A DNA stretch of 64,000 nt, taken from Kitasatospora sp. CB01950 (GTDB lineage Bacteria > Actinomycetota > Actinomycetes > Streptomycetales > Streptomycetaceae). The notes under the pieces were generated by a model, which was given only the letters and a program-made list of their open reading frames with translations, searched no databases and was not told the origin of the DNA. Position 1 is the first letter of the stretch. Every line of letters begins with the position of its first letter. Below are positions 27,033 through 35,212 of this stretch, in pieces. The stretch lies in assembly GCF_001905465.1 (NCBI RefSeq), contig NZ_LISX01000002.1, positions 681,425 to 745,424 of the forward strand, written 5' to 3'. The position numbers and the translations under genes were made by a program.

Positions 27033-27055
27033 TTATTGCGACTTACTTGCAATAA
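27033..27055. promoter_or_regulatory. AT-rich inverted repeat TTATTGC-N9-GCAATAA
   Basis: Perfect 7-bp arms (27033-27039 and 27049-27055) in the gap between two convergent genes. The AT-rich sequence stands out sharply from its surroundings. As RNA it would be a weak stem, so it looks more like a protein-binding site (Fur/Nur-like TTGCAA half sites) than a terminator. No gene starts close by. Confidence 0.35.
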
Positions 27056-27200
27056 CTGAGTGCATGCAGCAGAGTGGGGCCGCGGGGTCGTCCTCCGATC
27101 GTCTTCCCAACCGGCGTCCGCCGGGACACGGCGCCGGCCCCGCGCCAGCCTCCTCCCCGCAGCAGCCCCCTCCCCCCGCCGCGGCGTCCCTGTCGCGGCG

Positions 27201-27635
27201 TCAGCCGAGCGGCAGGCGCACCACCATGGTCTTGCCGCCGCCGTCCGGGTCGGCCAGCGTCGCGGTCCCGCCGCCGGCCAGCAGCGCCGTCTCGTGCACC
27301 AGGTTCAGCCCCCAGCCGCCGCTGCCGTCCGGGTACGGCACGTCGCGGCGGCGCGGACAGTGCGGGTGCCGGTCGTGCACCCGGACGGTCAACTCGTCCG
27401 GCCCGAAGTCGAGTTGCAGCGTGGTGCGGGGCGAGCGCCGGGCGGCATGGCGGACCGTGTTGGTGACCAGTTCGCTGACCACCAGCAGCACGGCGTCGGT
27501 CAGCGGGTGGTCCGCGTCCAGGCCGCGGGCCGCCAGTTCGGCGCGCACGCTGCGACGTGCCTCGGGGACGGACGCGGGTACGGTCGCCAGGCTCAGGCTG
27601 TACCGCACGGTCTGGGGTGGGTCCGCGACAGCCAT
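27201..27635 (-). CDS. Histidine-kinase-like ATPase (RsbW-type anti-sigma/regulatory)
   Basis: 144 aa from the ATG at 27635, which has AAGGGA 7 nt upstream; a GTG at 27650 is an alternative. HATPase_c domain: N-box VSELVTNTVRHA, G1 box VHDRHPHCPRR (Asp), G2 GGWGLNLV and the closing GKTMVVRLPL. These small stand-alone ATPases are abundant in Streptomyces and act like RsbW/SpoIIAB in partner-switching with anti-sigma antagonists (recalled). No sigma factor or antagonist gene is adjacent, so partners are unknown. Cytosolic. Confidence 0.87.
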   Translation of the reverse strand: MAVADPPQTVRYSLSLATVPASVPEARRSVRAELAARGLDADHPLTDAVLLVVSELVTNTVRHAARRSPRTTLQLDFGPDELTVRVHDRHPHCPRRRDVPYPDGSGGWGLNLVHETALLAGGGTATLADPDGGGKTMVVRLPLG

Positions 27636-27892
27636 GGTCGGTCCCTTCACGGCGGGGGCGACCGGGGTCGGTGCGGGGTGCGCCGTCGTCCGGCCGCGTG
27701 GGGGCTCGGCGGCCCTGCCCCGCCCGAGAAGAACCGGACAGACTACCGATAATCAGTACGGTACGGCCGAACGGGCCCATCTGCGGCGGCGGATGCTGGA
27801 CAGTGGCCACAACTCGCCACCCGCGCACCGCCGTTCGGCGTCACGTGACGGGCTCGGACGACCGGCTCGGGCGACCGGCTCGGGCGACCGGC

Positions 27893-28372
27893 TCAGATGA
27901 CGGGCTCCGCGCCGGGTATCCGTTCGAAGACCAGGTTGGTGCGGGTCTGCGCCACCGCCGGATGGGTCGTCAGGTGCTCGACCACGAAGCACCGCAGCGC
28001 CTCCGGGTCGGCCACCGCCACGTGCAGCAGGTAGTCCTCGCTGCCGGCCATGTGGAACACCGCCAGCACCCCGGGCAGGTGCGGTGCGGCGGCGCGGAAG
28101 CTGCCGTTCTGCTCCCGGGTGTGCGCCCGCAGCCGCACCGAGATCATCGCCTGCAGGGTCAGGCCGACGGCCGGCAGGTCCACCTCCGCGTGGTAGCCGC
28201 GGATCACTCCGCGCTCGCGCAGCGCCCGCACCCGCGCCAGGCAGGTGGACGCGGCGATCCCGACCAGCTCCGCCAGCGCGTTGTTCGCCATCCGGGCGTT
28301 GCCCAGCAGCGCCCGGACGATCGCCAGGTCGGTCTCGTCCAGCGCCGCCCGGGCCCGTGGAATGTTCGGCAC
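27893..28372 (-). CDS. Lrp/AsnC-family transcriptional regulator
   Basis: 159 aa with the GTG at 28372 (MPNIPRARAALDETDLAIV); an ATG at 28408 would add 12 residues without a better ribosome site. HTH: LDETDLAIVRALLGNARMAN, then LAELVGIAASTCLARVRAL. The C-terminal RAM domain runs from VIRGYHAEVDLPAVGLTLQA to DYLLHVAVADPEALRCFVVE. Lrp proteins sense amino acids and oligomerise. Divergent from a PLP-dependent gamma-lyase gene, the classic arrangement for amino-acid-responsive control of that enzyme. Confidence 0.88.
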   Translation of the reverse strand: MPNIPRARAALDETDLAIVRALLGNARMANNALAELVGIAASTCLARVRALRERGVIRGYHAEVDLPAVGLTLQAMISVRLRAHTREQNGSFRAAAPHLPGVLAVFHMAGSEDYLLHVAVADPEALRCFVVEHLTTHPAVAQTRTNLVFERIPGAEPVI

Positions 28373-28483
28373 GCACCCAGCGTGGCGGCCCGGACCGAAC
28401 ATCCGCAAGACCGCACCCCCTCCTGCCGAATGATCGACTGCCGCTCTGGCCTTTGCCCGTCGGCAAGTTCACCATCAACGCCC

Positions 28484-29635
28484 ATGAGCCGACTCGACAC
28501 CAGAGCCGTGCACGCCGGCCGCGACGACCTCGCGGCGCTCGGCGCGCACGTCCCCCCGCTCGACCTGTCCACCACCTATCCGGTGCCCGACCTCGCCGCC
28601 GGCGGCGACGCCTACCAGGCACTGGCCACCGGCGGCCGTCCGCCCGCCGACGGCGGGCTGGTCTACCAGCGGCTGTGGAACCCCACCGTCGCCCGCTTCG
28701 AGCAGGCGCTGGCCGAACTCGAGGGCTGTGCCCAGGCGGTGGCGTTCTCCTCCGGCATGGCCGCGCTCACCGCCTGCCTGCTGGCCGCCGCCGCCGAGGG
28801 CCGCCGGCACGTGGTCGCGGTGCGCCCGCTGTACGGCGGCTCGGACCACCTGCTCGACTCCGGGCTGCTCGGCACCGAGGTCGGCTGGGCGACACCCGAC
28901 ACCGTCGCCGACGCCGTCCGTCCCGACACCGGGCTCGTGCTGGTCGAGACGCCCGGCAACCCCACCCTGGACCTGGTCGACCTGGCCGCGATCGCCGAGG
29001 CCTGCGGCGACGCGCCGCTGCTGGTCGACAACACCTTCGCCACCCCGGTGCTGCAGCGCCCCGCCGATTTCGGCGCCGCGCTGGTGCTGCACTCCGCCAC
29101 CAAGTCGATCGGCGGGCACGGCGACGTGCTGGCGGGCGCCGTCGCCTGCACCACCGAGTGGGCGGAGCGGCTGCGCCGGGTCCGCGCCGTCACCGGCGCG
29201 ATCCTGCACCCGCTGGCCGGCTACCTGCTGCACCGCGGCCTGCAGACGCTGCCGCTGCGGGTGCGGGCCGCCTCGGAGAGCGCCGCCCGGCTCGCCGACT
29301 GGCTGGCCGAGCAGCCCGAGGTGTCCGCCGTGCACTACCCCGGCCGTTCCGGCTCCCCGCTGCTCGGACGTCAACTCCTGGGTGGTGGCAGCACCTTGGC
29401 GTTCGAGGCGGCGGGCGGTTTCGACCACGCCGCGGCGATCGCCGAACGCTGCGAGCTGATCACCCACGCGGTCTCGCTCGGCGGCGTGGACACCCTGATC
29501 CAGCACCCGGCCTCGCTCACCCACCGCCCGGTCGCGGACGCCCACAAGCCCGTCCCGGCACTGCTGCGGCTCTCCGTGGGCCTGGAGGACCCGGCCGACC
29601 TGGAGGCCGACCTCGGCAAGGCGCTGATCTGGTAG
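28484..29635 (+). CDS. Cystathionine/methionine gamma-lyase family PLP enzyme
   Basis: 383 aa, ATG start; no Shine-Dalgarno visible. Cys/Met metabolism PLP family: TRAVHAGRDD, YQRLWNPTVARFEQALAELE, AVAFSSGMAALTACLLA, ETPGNPTLDLVDLAA, LVDNTFATPVLQ and SATKSIGGHGD, in which Lys207 binds PLP. The ending AVSLGGVDTLIQHPASLTH and RLSVGLEDPADLEAD is typical. Expected reaction: alpha,gamma- or alpha,beta-elimination on cystathionine, methionine or cysteine, giving a keto acid, ammonia and a thiol. The divergent Lrp gene (111 bp between starts) is its probable regulator. Exact substrate cannot be told by eye. Confidence 0.9.
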   Translation: MSRLDTRAVHAGRDDLAALGAHVPPLDLSTTYPVPDLAAGGDAYQALATGGRPPADGGLVYQRLWNPTVARFEQALAELEGCAQAVAFSSGMAALTACLLAAAAEGRRHVVAVRPLYGGSDHLLDSGLLGTEVGWATPDTVADAVRPDTGLVLVETPGNPTLDLVDLAAIAEACGDAPLLVDNTFATPVLQRPADFGAALVLHSATKSIGGHGDVLAGAVACTTEWAERLRRVRAVTGAILHPLAGYLLHRGLQTLPLRVRAASESAARLADWLAEQPEVSAVHYPGRSGSPLLGRQLLGGGSTLAFEAAGGFDHAAAIAERCELITHAVSLGGVDTLIQHPASLTHRPVADAHKPVPALLRLSVGLEDPADLEADLGKALIW

Positions 29636-29764
29636 CCGGACCGCCCGGTGCGGGGGAAAACCCCCGCACCGGTCCGGTGGCGCACCCCAGCGCGCCGGAG
29701 AGCCCCGTCCGGCCATGCTCGTCACCGGGGCCGCACCGCGCGGCCCGGACAGGGAGACAGCGGC

Positions 29765-31099
29765 ATGACGGCCCACCGGCGACGCCTCACCAGGCGCGGA
29801 CTGCTCACCGCGGCGGCGGTTGCCGCCGTCCCCGCCCTGCGCCTCCCGGCCGCCGCGGCGGCCGACCGGACCGACCGGCAGGAGCTGCTCGTGGTGAAGC
29901 AACTGGAGGCCGCCGCGCACCCGTTGCGCTCCACCGCGCCGGGCGGCCGCAGCACCGACCTGGAGGCGCTCGGCGAGCTGATCGGCGACGCCGAGGTGGT
30001 CGGCCTCGGCGAGGCCACCCACGGCTCCCACGAGTTCTTCACCCTCAAGCACCGGGTGTTCCGGTACCTGGTCGAGGAGCGCGGCTTCACCGCCTTCGCC
30101 CTGGAGGCGAGTTGGACGGCCGGCCTGGAGATCGACGAGTTCCTCCTCGGCGGCGAGGGCGACGCCCGCCGGGTCGCCGACCGCACCCTCGCCGGATCGC
30201 CGTGGCACCGCGAGGAGTTCGCCGACCTGATCAGCTGGATGCGCGACCACAACCGCCGCACCCCGCGGCGTCCCGTCCGCTTCCTCGGCGCCGACCTCGG
30301 GCTGCCCGCCCTCGGCGACCCGGTCTTCCGGCGCGTCCTCGACCCGGTCCGCGCCGCCCGCCCGCAGTACGCGGCCCGGCTCGCCGACCTGTACGCGCCG
30401 CTTCGCCCGCTGGACGACGCCGTCGGCTACCTCACCCGGCGTCCGCTCGCCGAACGCCGGGCGAACGCCGAACTCGGCCGCCGAGCCTTCGAGTTGGTCT
30501 CCGCCGTGGGCGACGAGCAGACCGTGCAGCACGCCCGGGTGATCGCCGACACCTTCGCATTCCTCGCCATGGACCCCGCCGACGAGCTGTCGGTCGCCGC
30601 CGCCGAGCAGCTCCGCGACCGCGCCATGACGCACAACGTCCTGTGGTGGCAGCGGCGGACCGGCCACCGCATCCTGCTGTCCGCGCACAACGGCCACGCC
30701 GGGTACGCGTCCACCCTGCCGGAGCTGTACCCGGTCCCGCAGGGCGCGCAGTTGCGCCAGGCCCTCGGCGACGGGCGCTACCTGGCGATCGGCACCACCT
30801 TCGACCGGGGCGCGTTCCTCACCACCGCGGACGGCGCGGGCGGCGCGTGGCAGCCCGTCGGCGTTCCGCCGGCCCCGCCCGGCAGCCTGGAACACACCCT
30901 CGACCAGGTCCGCCACCGCGACTTCTACCTGCCGCTGCGCCCGCTGCCCGCGCCCGCGAGCAGCTGGCTGGCGACCGCGCACCCCACGTACGACGCCGGG
31001 ACCACCTACACCCCGACGCCCGTGCCGGTGCTCGCCCCGGCGGCCGCCTACGACGTGCTGATCCATCTGCACGAGGTGACGGCCGCCAGGGCGCTCTGA
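29765..31099 (+). CDS. Secreted erythromycin-esterase family protein
   Basis: 444 aa; ATG with AGGGAG 8-13 nt upstream. The N-terminus RRRLTRRGLLTAAAVAAVPA is a twin-arginine (Tat) signal, cleaved near AAA-AD. The mature protein has the family motif EVVGLGEATHGSHEFFTLKH with catalytic Glu/His residues, then FTAFALEASWTAGLEIDEFL and ILLSAHNGHAGYAS. EreA/EreB open the lactone ring of macrolides, but most chromosomal homologues are uncharacterised, and export by Tat is unusual for a resistance enzyme. Extracellular esterase is the cautious reading. Gene ends 1 bp before the convergent DUF1028 gene. Confidence 0.87.
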   Translation: MTAHRRRLTRRGLLTAAAVAAVPALRLPAAAAADRTDRQELLVVKQLEAAAHPLRSTAPGGRSTDLEALGELIGDAEVVGLGEATHGSHEFFTLKHRVFRYLVEERGFTAFALEASWTAGLEIDEFLLGGEGDARRVADRTLAGSPWHREEFADLISWMRDHNRRTPRRPVRFLGADLGLPALGDPVFRRVLDPVRAARPQYAARLADLYAPLRPLDDAVGYLTRRPLAERRANAELGRRAFELVSAVGDEQTVQHARVIADTFAFLAMDPADELSVAAAEQLRDRAMTHNVLWWQRRTGHRILLSAHNGHAGYASTLPELYPVPQGAQLRQALGDGRYLAIGTTFDRGAFLTTADGAGGAWQPVGVPPAPPGSLEHTLDQVRHRDFYLPLRPLPAPASSWLATAHPTYDAGTTYTPTPVPVLAPAAAYDVLIHLHEVTAARAL

Positions 31100-31100
31100 C

Positions 31101-31907
31101 TCATCGTCCGGCGACGGTGCGCAGGTGATCGAGGACCAGCGGGTCGATGCGGCCCTCGACGAGGCGGCCCTCGAGGTTCTCCACTCCGGCCCAGCGGTCG
31201 AGGTCGTCGAAGCCGACCTTGGCGAGCAACGCGCCGACCTCGTCGGCGAGTTCGCCCTCCAGCGGGAGCAGCGTGGCCGGGTCCGGGGTGCCGTGCAGGA
31301 TCTCGTGCAGGCCGAGCAGGCGGCGCAGTTCGCCGACCGGGTCGGCGTTGTCCTCGACCCGCAGGTCGTGCGAGGTGTCGCCCCAGCCGCCGACGCCCTT
31401 GCCGGGGTCGACGACGTACAGGGCGGCGCTCTGCCGGCCGCGGGAGTCGCCGCCGGCCGCGTCGCCCGCGGCGAGGGCCTTCAACAGGCGGTCGGCGAGC
31501 GGGAGTTCGGCAGAGGCGAGCCAGGCGGCTGCCATGTCGCGGACCACTTCGGGTCCGGTGAGGATGTTGCCCTGGATCGCGTAGTCCGGGCCGGCGACGC
31601 CGCCCGCCCAGGGCAGGCACTCCTCGCCGGTCCAGGTGAAGGCGCTCTCGGGGCCGACCACGCCGAGCTGGCGGTGGACCCGCCCGTCGTCGGCGGCGAG
31701 CAGCGCGGCGACGGTGTCGGCGGGCGAGGCGCCGCTGCGCAGCATGGCCATGCCCTGCGGGCGGTAGGCGAGGTTGGCCCAGGCCTGGGAGGCGAGGGCG
31801 CCGATGTCGGTTTCGGCGGCGGGCACCAGGGCCCCGACCGCGAGGAACTTGCTGGCCACGGCGACACCGTAGGCGTTGCCGTGCCGAGCGACGATGGAGA
31901 AGGTCAC
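31101..31907 (-). CDS. DUF1028 protein (Ntn-hydrolase-like fold)
   Basis: 268 aa with the GTG at 31907, giving the family-standard start M-TFSIVARHGNAYGVAVAS; upstream residues would not be conserved. Further family blocks: VPAAETDIGALASQAWANLA, GPDYAIQGNILTG and ALYVVDPGKGVGGWGDTSHD. After Met removal, Thr2 could be an N-terminal nucleophile as in Ntn hydrolases (inference). TATCGT lies 8 nt upstream of the GTG with no Shine-Dalgarno, so the transcript may be leaderless. Function of the family is unknown. Confidence 0.85.
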   Translation of the reverse strand: MTFSIVARHGNAYGVAVASKFLAVGALVPAAETDIGALASQAWANLAYRPQGMAMLRSGASPADTVAALLAADDGRVHRQLGVVGPESAFTWTGEECLPWAGGVAGPDYAIQGNILTGPEVVRDMAAAWLASAELPLADRLLKALAAGDAAGGDSRGRQSAALYVVDPGKGVGGWGDTSHDLRVEDNADPVGELRRLLGLHEILHGTPDPATLLPLEGELADEVGALLAKVGFDDLDRWAGVENLEGRLVEGRIDPLVLDHLRTVAGR

Positions 31908-32010
31908 GACGGGCGACGATAGCTTGGGCGGAACGTTTCGTCCACGGTCCGTCCTGCCTCGGCACATTCCGTCAAGAAGCGCCCCACCGGCGGACCTTCG
32001 GCCGGACCGG

Positions 32011-32120
32011 CCCCGGCTCCGGCCCCGGCTCCGGCCCCGGCCGCGCGGCGGGCGCCGGCCCTCGTCCCCGGCGCCCGCCGTCCGCCGTCCGCCGTCCGCC
32101 GTCCGCCGTCCGCCGTCCGC
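32011..32120. repeat. Two short tandem repeats (12-bp and 7-bp units)
   Basis: ccccggctccgg is repeated about 2.5 times at 32011-32040 and ccgccgt is repeated about 6.6 times at 32075-32120. They lie downstream of the acetyltransferase gene and upstream of the DUF1028 gene. Neither is a multiple of three or within a gene. Most likely slippage-generated filler. Confidence 0.8.
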
Positions 32121-32128
32121 GCAGCGGC

Positions 32129-32437
32129 TCAGAGGTCGAACTTGGCCCGCTTGTCGGCGGGCACCAGGTCGACGTACTCGGGGTGCTTGGCGATCCAGCC
32201 GCGGATGAACGGGCAGTACGGCAGGACGGCCTCGCCGCGTCCGCGGACGGTGTCGAGGGCGGCGCGGGCCAGCTTGCCGCCGAGGCCCTGGCCTTCGAAC
32301 GCCGGGTCGATGACGGTGTGCACGAAGGCGATCTGCCCGCCGTCGCGGCGCTGGTACTCGGCGAATCCGGCGAGTCCGGCGTCGGTGCGGATCTCGAAGC
32401 GGGACTGCTCGATGTTGTCGCTGACCTGGGGTTCCAT
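32129..32437 (-). CDS. Small GNAT-type acetyltransferase (YidJ/Gcn5-related, NATD1-like)
   Basis: 102 aa, ATG at 32437 with GGAG about 10 nt upstream. SRFEIRTDAGLAGFAEYQRR and IAFVHTVIDPAFEGQGLGGK, in which EGQGLGGKLA is the acyl-CoA loop. The ending LPYCPFIRGWIAKHPEYVDL is the hallmark of the short C-P-F/Y-x3-W-I-x-x-H-P-E-Y family (human NATD1 homologues). Acceptor unknown. Cytosolic. It lies 58 bp downstream of the FMN reductase gene on the same strand. Confidence 0.88.
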   Translation of the reverse strand: MEPQVSDNIEQSRFEIRTDAGLAGFAEYQRRDGGQIAFVHTVIDPAFEGQGLGGKLARAALDTVRGRGEAVLPYCPFIRGWIAKHPEYVDLVPADKRAKFDL

Positions 32438-32495
32438 CGCGGGTTGCTCCTGGTTCTCGAGGCTGTCGGTCGGACGATAGGGCATCGACGGGCGG

Positions 32496-33113
32496 TCAGT
32501 GCGCCCGTAGCGCAGCGAGTTGCTGTTCGAAGGGCACCACTCGCTCGACCGGGCCCGTCGCGGCGGGTCGCCCGGCGAGCAGGGCGGCGAGTTCGCCGGC
32601 GGCGCGGTCGATGCGTCCGGCGAGCGAGCCGTCGGCGCCGTTCGCGCCCCAGTCCTCGGAGGCGGCGAAGACAGCGGTGGGGACGACCACGGCCCGCAGG
32701 TGGGCGAAGAGCGGGCGCATGGCGTGTTCGAGGGCGAGGCTGTGCCTGGCGGTGCCGCCGGTGGCGGCGATCAGCACGGGGGTGCCGGTGAGCGCGTCCC
32801 GGTCGAGGACGTCGACGAAGGACTTGAACAGGCCGCTGTAGGACGCGGAGAAGATCGGCGTGACGGCGATCAGGCCGTCCGCCTCCTCCACGGCCCGGAG
32901 GGCATCGCGCAGCGCGGGCGGCGGGAAGCCGGTGATCAGGTTGTCGGCGATGTCCCGGGCGAGCTCGCGCAGTTCGACCACCCGGACGTCCACCTCCCGT
33001 CCGGCGGCGCCCAGTTCGCGGGCGGCGGCGCCGGCCAGGCGGTCGGCGAGCAGCCGGGTGGAGGACGGGACGGACAGCCCCGCCGCCACCACGACCAGTT
33101 TCAGCGCGCTCAC
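32496..33113 (-). CDS. NADPH-dependent FMN reductase (CE1759-like)
   Basis: 205 aa. The GTG at 33113 overlaps the stop of the upstream monooxygenase gene in a GTGA junction, so translation is coupled. Flavodoxin-like fold: LVVVAAGLSVPSSTRLLADR, GLIAVTPIFSASYSGLFKSF and LIAATGGTARHSLALEHAMR. It should supply reduced FMN from NAD(P)H to the partner monooxygenase. The pairing matches what I recall as the CE1758/CE1759 two-component flavin monooxygenase systems of actinobacteria. Confidence 0.9.
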   Translation of the reverse strand: MSALKLVVVAAGLSVPSSTRLLADRLAGAAARELGAAGREVDVRVVELRELARDIADNLITGFPPPALRDALRAVEEADGLIAVTPIFSASYSGLFKSFVDVLDRDALTGTPVLIAATGGTARHSLALEHAMRPLFAHLRAVVVPTAVFAASEDWGANGADGSLAGRIDRAAGELAALLAGRPAATGPVERVVPFEQQLAALRAH

Positions 33114-34249
33114 TTGGCGACCTCCTCCTTCTCGTGGGCCTGCCCGTGGGCCTGCGCGTCGGCCCGCTCGTGGGCCTGGGCGCGGGCCGTGACCAGCGCG
33201 GCGTGGGTGGGCCCGTCGGGGACCTCGGCGGGGCGGTTCTTGGCGAACTCCTCGCGCAGCACGGGGACGACCTCCTCGCCGAGCAGGTCGAGCTGCTCCA
33301 GGACGGTCTTCAGCGGCAGGCCGGCGTGGTCCATCAGGAACAGCTGGCGCTGGTAGTCGCCGAAGGTCTCGCGGAAGGCCAGGGTCTTCTCGATGACTTC
33401 CTGCGGGCTGCCGACGGTCAGCGGCGTCTGCTCGGTGAACTCCTCCAGCGACGGGCCGTGGCCGTAGACGGGGGCGTTGTCGAAGTACGGGCGGAACTCC
33501 CGTACGGCGTCCTGGGAGTTCTTGCGCATGAACACCTGGCCGCCGAGGCCGACCATCGCCTGCTCGGCGGTGCCGTGGCCGTAGTGGGCGTAGCGCTCGC
33601 GGTAGAGCTCGATCAGGCGCTGGAAGTGCTCCTTGGGCCAGAAGATGTTGTTGGCGAAGAAGCCGTCGCCGTAGTAGGCGGCCTGTTCGGCGATCTCGGG
33701 GCTGCGGATGGAGCCGTGCCAGACGAACGGCGGCGTGCCGTCGAGCGGGCGCGGGGTGGAGGTGAAGGACTGCAGCGGGGTGCGGAAGCGGCCCTGCCAG
33801 TCGACGTTCTCCTCGCGCCAGAGCTGGTGCAGCAGCGCGTAGTTCTCGACGGCGAGCGGGATGCCCTGCCGGATGTCCTTGCCGAACCAGGGGTAGACCG
33901 GGCCGGTGTTGCCGCGGCCCATCATCACGTCCACCCGGCCGTTCGCGAGGTGCTGGAGCATCGCGAAGTCCTCGGCGATCTTCACCGGGTCGTTGGTGGT
34001 GATCAGCGTGGTGGAGGTGGAGAGGATCAGCTTCTCGGTCTTCGCCGCGATGTAGCCGAGCATCGTGGTCGGCGAGGACGGCACGAACGGCGGGTTGTGG
34101 TGCTCGCCGGTGGCGAAGACGTCCAGGCCGACCTCCTCGGCCTTGAGCGCGATGGCAACCATGGCCTTGATGCGCTCGTGCTCGCTGGGGGTCTGCCCGG
34201 TGGTGGGGTCGGTGGTCACGTCGCCCACGCTGAAGATGCCGAACTGCAC
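33110..34249 (-). CDS. LLM-class FMN-dependent monooxygenase (CE1758-like)
   Basis: 379 aa, GTG at 34249 with GAAGGAG 10 nt upstream. Luciferase-like TIM barrel: QFGIFSVGDVTTDPTTGQTP, GLDVFATGEHHNPPFVPSSP, GRVDVMMGRGNTGPVYPWFG and PFVWHGSIRSPEIAEQAAYY. It oxidises an unknown substrate with O2 and FMNH2 provided by the coupled reductase. The C-terminal ~25 residues are a low-complexity Ala/His/Gln/Glu tail (AQAHERADAQAHGQAHEKEE) outside the barrel. Several GTTGA/TCAAC elements in the upstream region may be regulatory. Confidence 0.9.
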   Translation of the reverse strand: MQFGIFSVGDVTTDPTTGQTPSEHERIKAMVAIALKAEEVGLDVFATGEHHNPPFVPSSPTTMLGYIAAKTEKLILSTSTTLITTNDPVKIAEDFAMLQHLANGRVDVMMGRGNTGPVYPWFGKDIRQGIPLAVENYALLHQLWREENVDWQGRFRTPLQSFTSTPRPLDGTPPFVWHGSIRSPEIAEQAAYYGDGFFANNIFWPKEHFQRLIELYRERYAHYGHGTAEQAMVGLGGQVFMRKNSQDAVREFRPYFDNAPVYGHGPSLEEFTEQTPLTVGSPQEVIEKTLAFRETFGDYQRQLFLMDHAGLPLKTVLEQLDLLGEEVVPVLREEFAKNRPAEVPDGPTHAALVTARAQAHERADAQAHGQAHEKEEVAK

Positions 34250-34254
34250 CGCTC

Positions 34255-34391
34255 TCAACTCCTTCTCGGTTGATTCAACATTCAACCACTCGCTGCAACG
34301 CGATGCCACTCCGATCTGTTCCCGCCAGGATTCCCGGCCGGTTGACCGAAACGCCGACACTCTCGGCAGTTGATCGGATACGCAGAGTTGA
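34255..34391. promoter_or_regulatory. Cluster of seven GTTGA/TCAAC pentamers between divergent genes
   Basis: TCAAC at 34255, 34275 and 34282, and GTTGA at 34269, 34341, 34369 and 34387. Two of them form the inverted repeat GGTTGA-N8-TCAACC (34268-34287). The region separates the monooxygenase gene (-) from the TNT-protein gene (+). The two TTGA-type sites at 34370 and 34388 may double as -35 elements. Clustering in such GC-rich DNA suggests an operator array. Confidence 0.4.
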
Positions 34392-34497
34392 CTGATGGTC
34401 CGACATTCCGCTTACCTGGGGCACGCTTTCGGGCGCGGACCGTCACCGGCCGCCCGCCCGACACCCTCCCTGCCGTCCGCCTCCCACCGGAGTGTCC

Positions 34498-35160
34498 GTG
34501 CGCCTGCGCCAGTTCCTCGCCCCGCTCGTCGCCACCGTCGCCCTGTTCGCGACCGCCGTGACCGCCGCGCCCACCGCGGCCGCCGCGACCCCGGCCGAGC
34601 TGAGGATCACCGTCTCCACCGAGTGCTCCGCCGACTTCCGGCACAGCGACTCCCGCCTCGGCCCCGACCAGCTGCCCAACGCCGGGCCCGTCGGCCGCCA
34701 GCTGATCGGCTACTTCCGCACCGGCCTGCTCGGCGAGCAGCAGTTCCTCGCCACCTACTACGACAGCGCGGCCGGCAGCTGGAAGTACCCGCCGTCCGAC
34801 GGCTACCTGCTGACGCCCGACGGCACCCCGATCGAGTACAACACCACCCTCCGGCCCGGCCAGAACATCGACCGCTACGGCAGCGAGTACGGCTCCTTCC
34901 TCGCCCCCGAGGGCCTGCCGTACGCCACCCGCTCGATCCCGCCGTCCAGCCTGGACGGCAACCCGGCCGCGGGCTGCAACTACCACGACTACCGGGTGCT
35001 CAAGGCGTTCACCGTGCACTCCGGCCCGATCGCCCCCTGGTTCGGACAGCCCGGCCTCGGTCTCCAGTACCAGCTGGACGCCGCACTGGTGCCGGGCGCG
35101 CCGAACCGGATCAACGTCGGCTGGCTGGTCGACAACGGCTACCTGGCCCGCCTGGTCTGA
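34498..35160 (+). CDS. Secreted TNT-domain protein, predicted NAD+ glycohydrolase
   Basis: 220 aa; GTG 34498 has GGAG 5 nt upstream (a GTG at 34492 is in frame but overlaps it). Residues 1-30 are a Sec signal peptide (FLAPLVATVALFATAVTAAP, Ala-rich cleavage site). Residues ~100-220 match the tuberculosis necrotizing toxin domain: DGYLLTPDGTPIEYNTTLRP, IDRYGSEYGSFLAPEGLPYA, RSIPP, then YRVLKAFTVHSGPIAPWFGQ and PGLGLQYQL, ending VGWLVDNGYLARL. TNT enzymes cleave NAD+ to nicotinamide and ADP-ribose. The architecture (signal plus N-terminal ~70-residue region plus TNT) resembles fungal surface NADases. No immunity (IFT-like) gene is visible nearby, fitting action outside the cell. Confidence 0.85.
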   Translation: MRLRQFLAPLVATVALFATAVTAAPTAAAATPAELRITVSTECSADFRHSDSRLGPDQLPNAGPVGRQLIGYFRTGLLGEQQFLATYYDSAAGSWKYPPSDGYLLTPDGTPIEYNTTLRPGQNIDRYGSEYGSFLAPEGLPYATRSIPPSSLDGNPAAGCNYHDYRVLKAFTVHSGPIAPWFGQPGLGLQYQLDAALVPGAPNRINVGWLVDNGYLARLV

Positions 35161-35212
35161 CGCACCCCCGGCTCCGGTCCGGCCGGTTCCGCTCCGGCCG
35201 GTTCCGCTCCGG

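Noticed and set aside
27060..27900. Overlapping + strand frames opposite the ATPase gene
   Set aside because: The HATPase motifs on the minus strand are clear and the + frames lack any recognisable domain.
32075..32120. Short tandem repeat considered as a CRISPR or iteron array
   Set aside because: The 7-bp unit has no spacers, no cas genes and no replication gene nearby; simple slippage explains it.
35161..35212. 15-bp repeat tccggccggttccgc after the TNT gene, considered as an attachment site or terminator
   Set aside because: It is only about two imperfect copies between two convergent genes, with no integrase or stable inverted stem.
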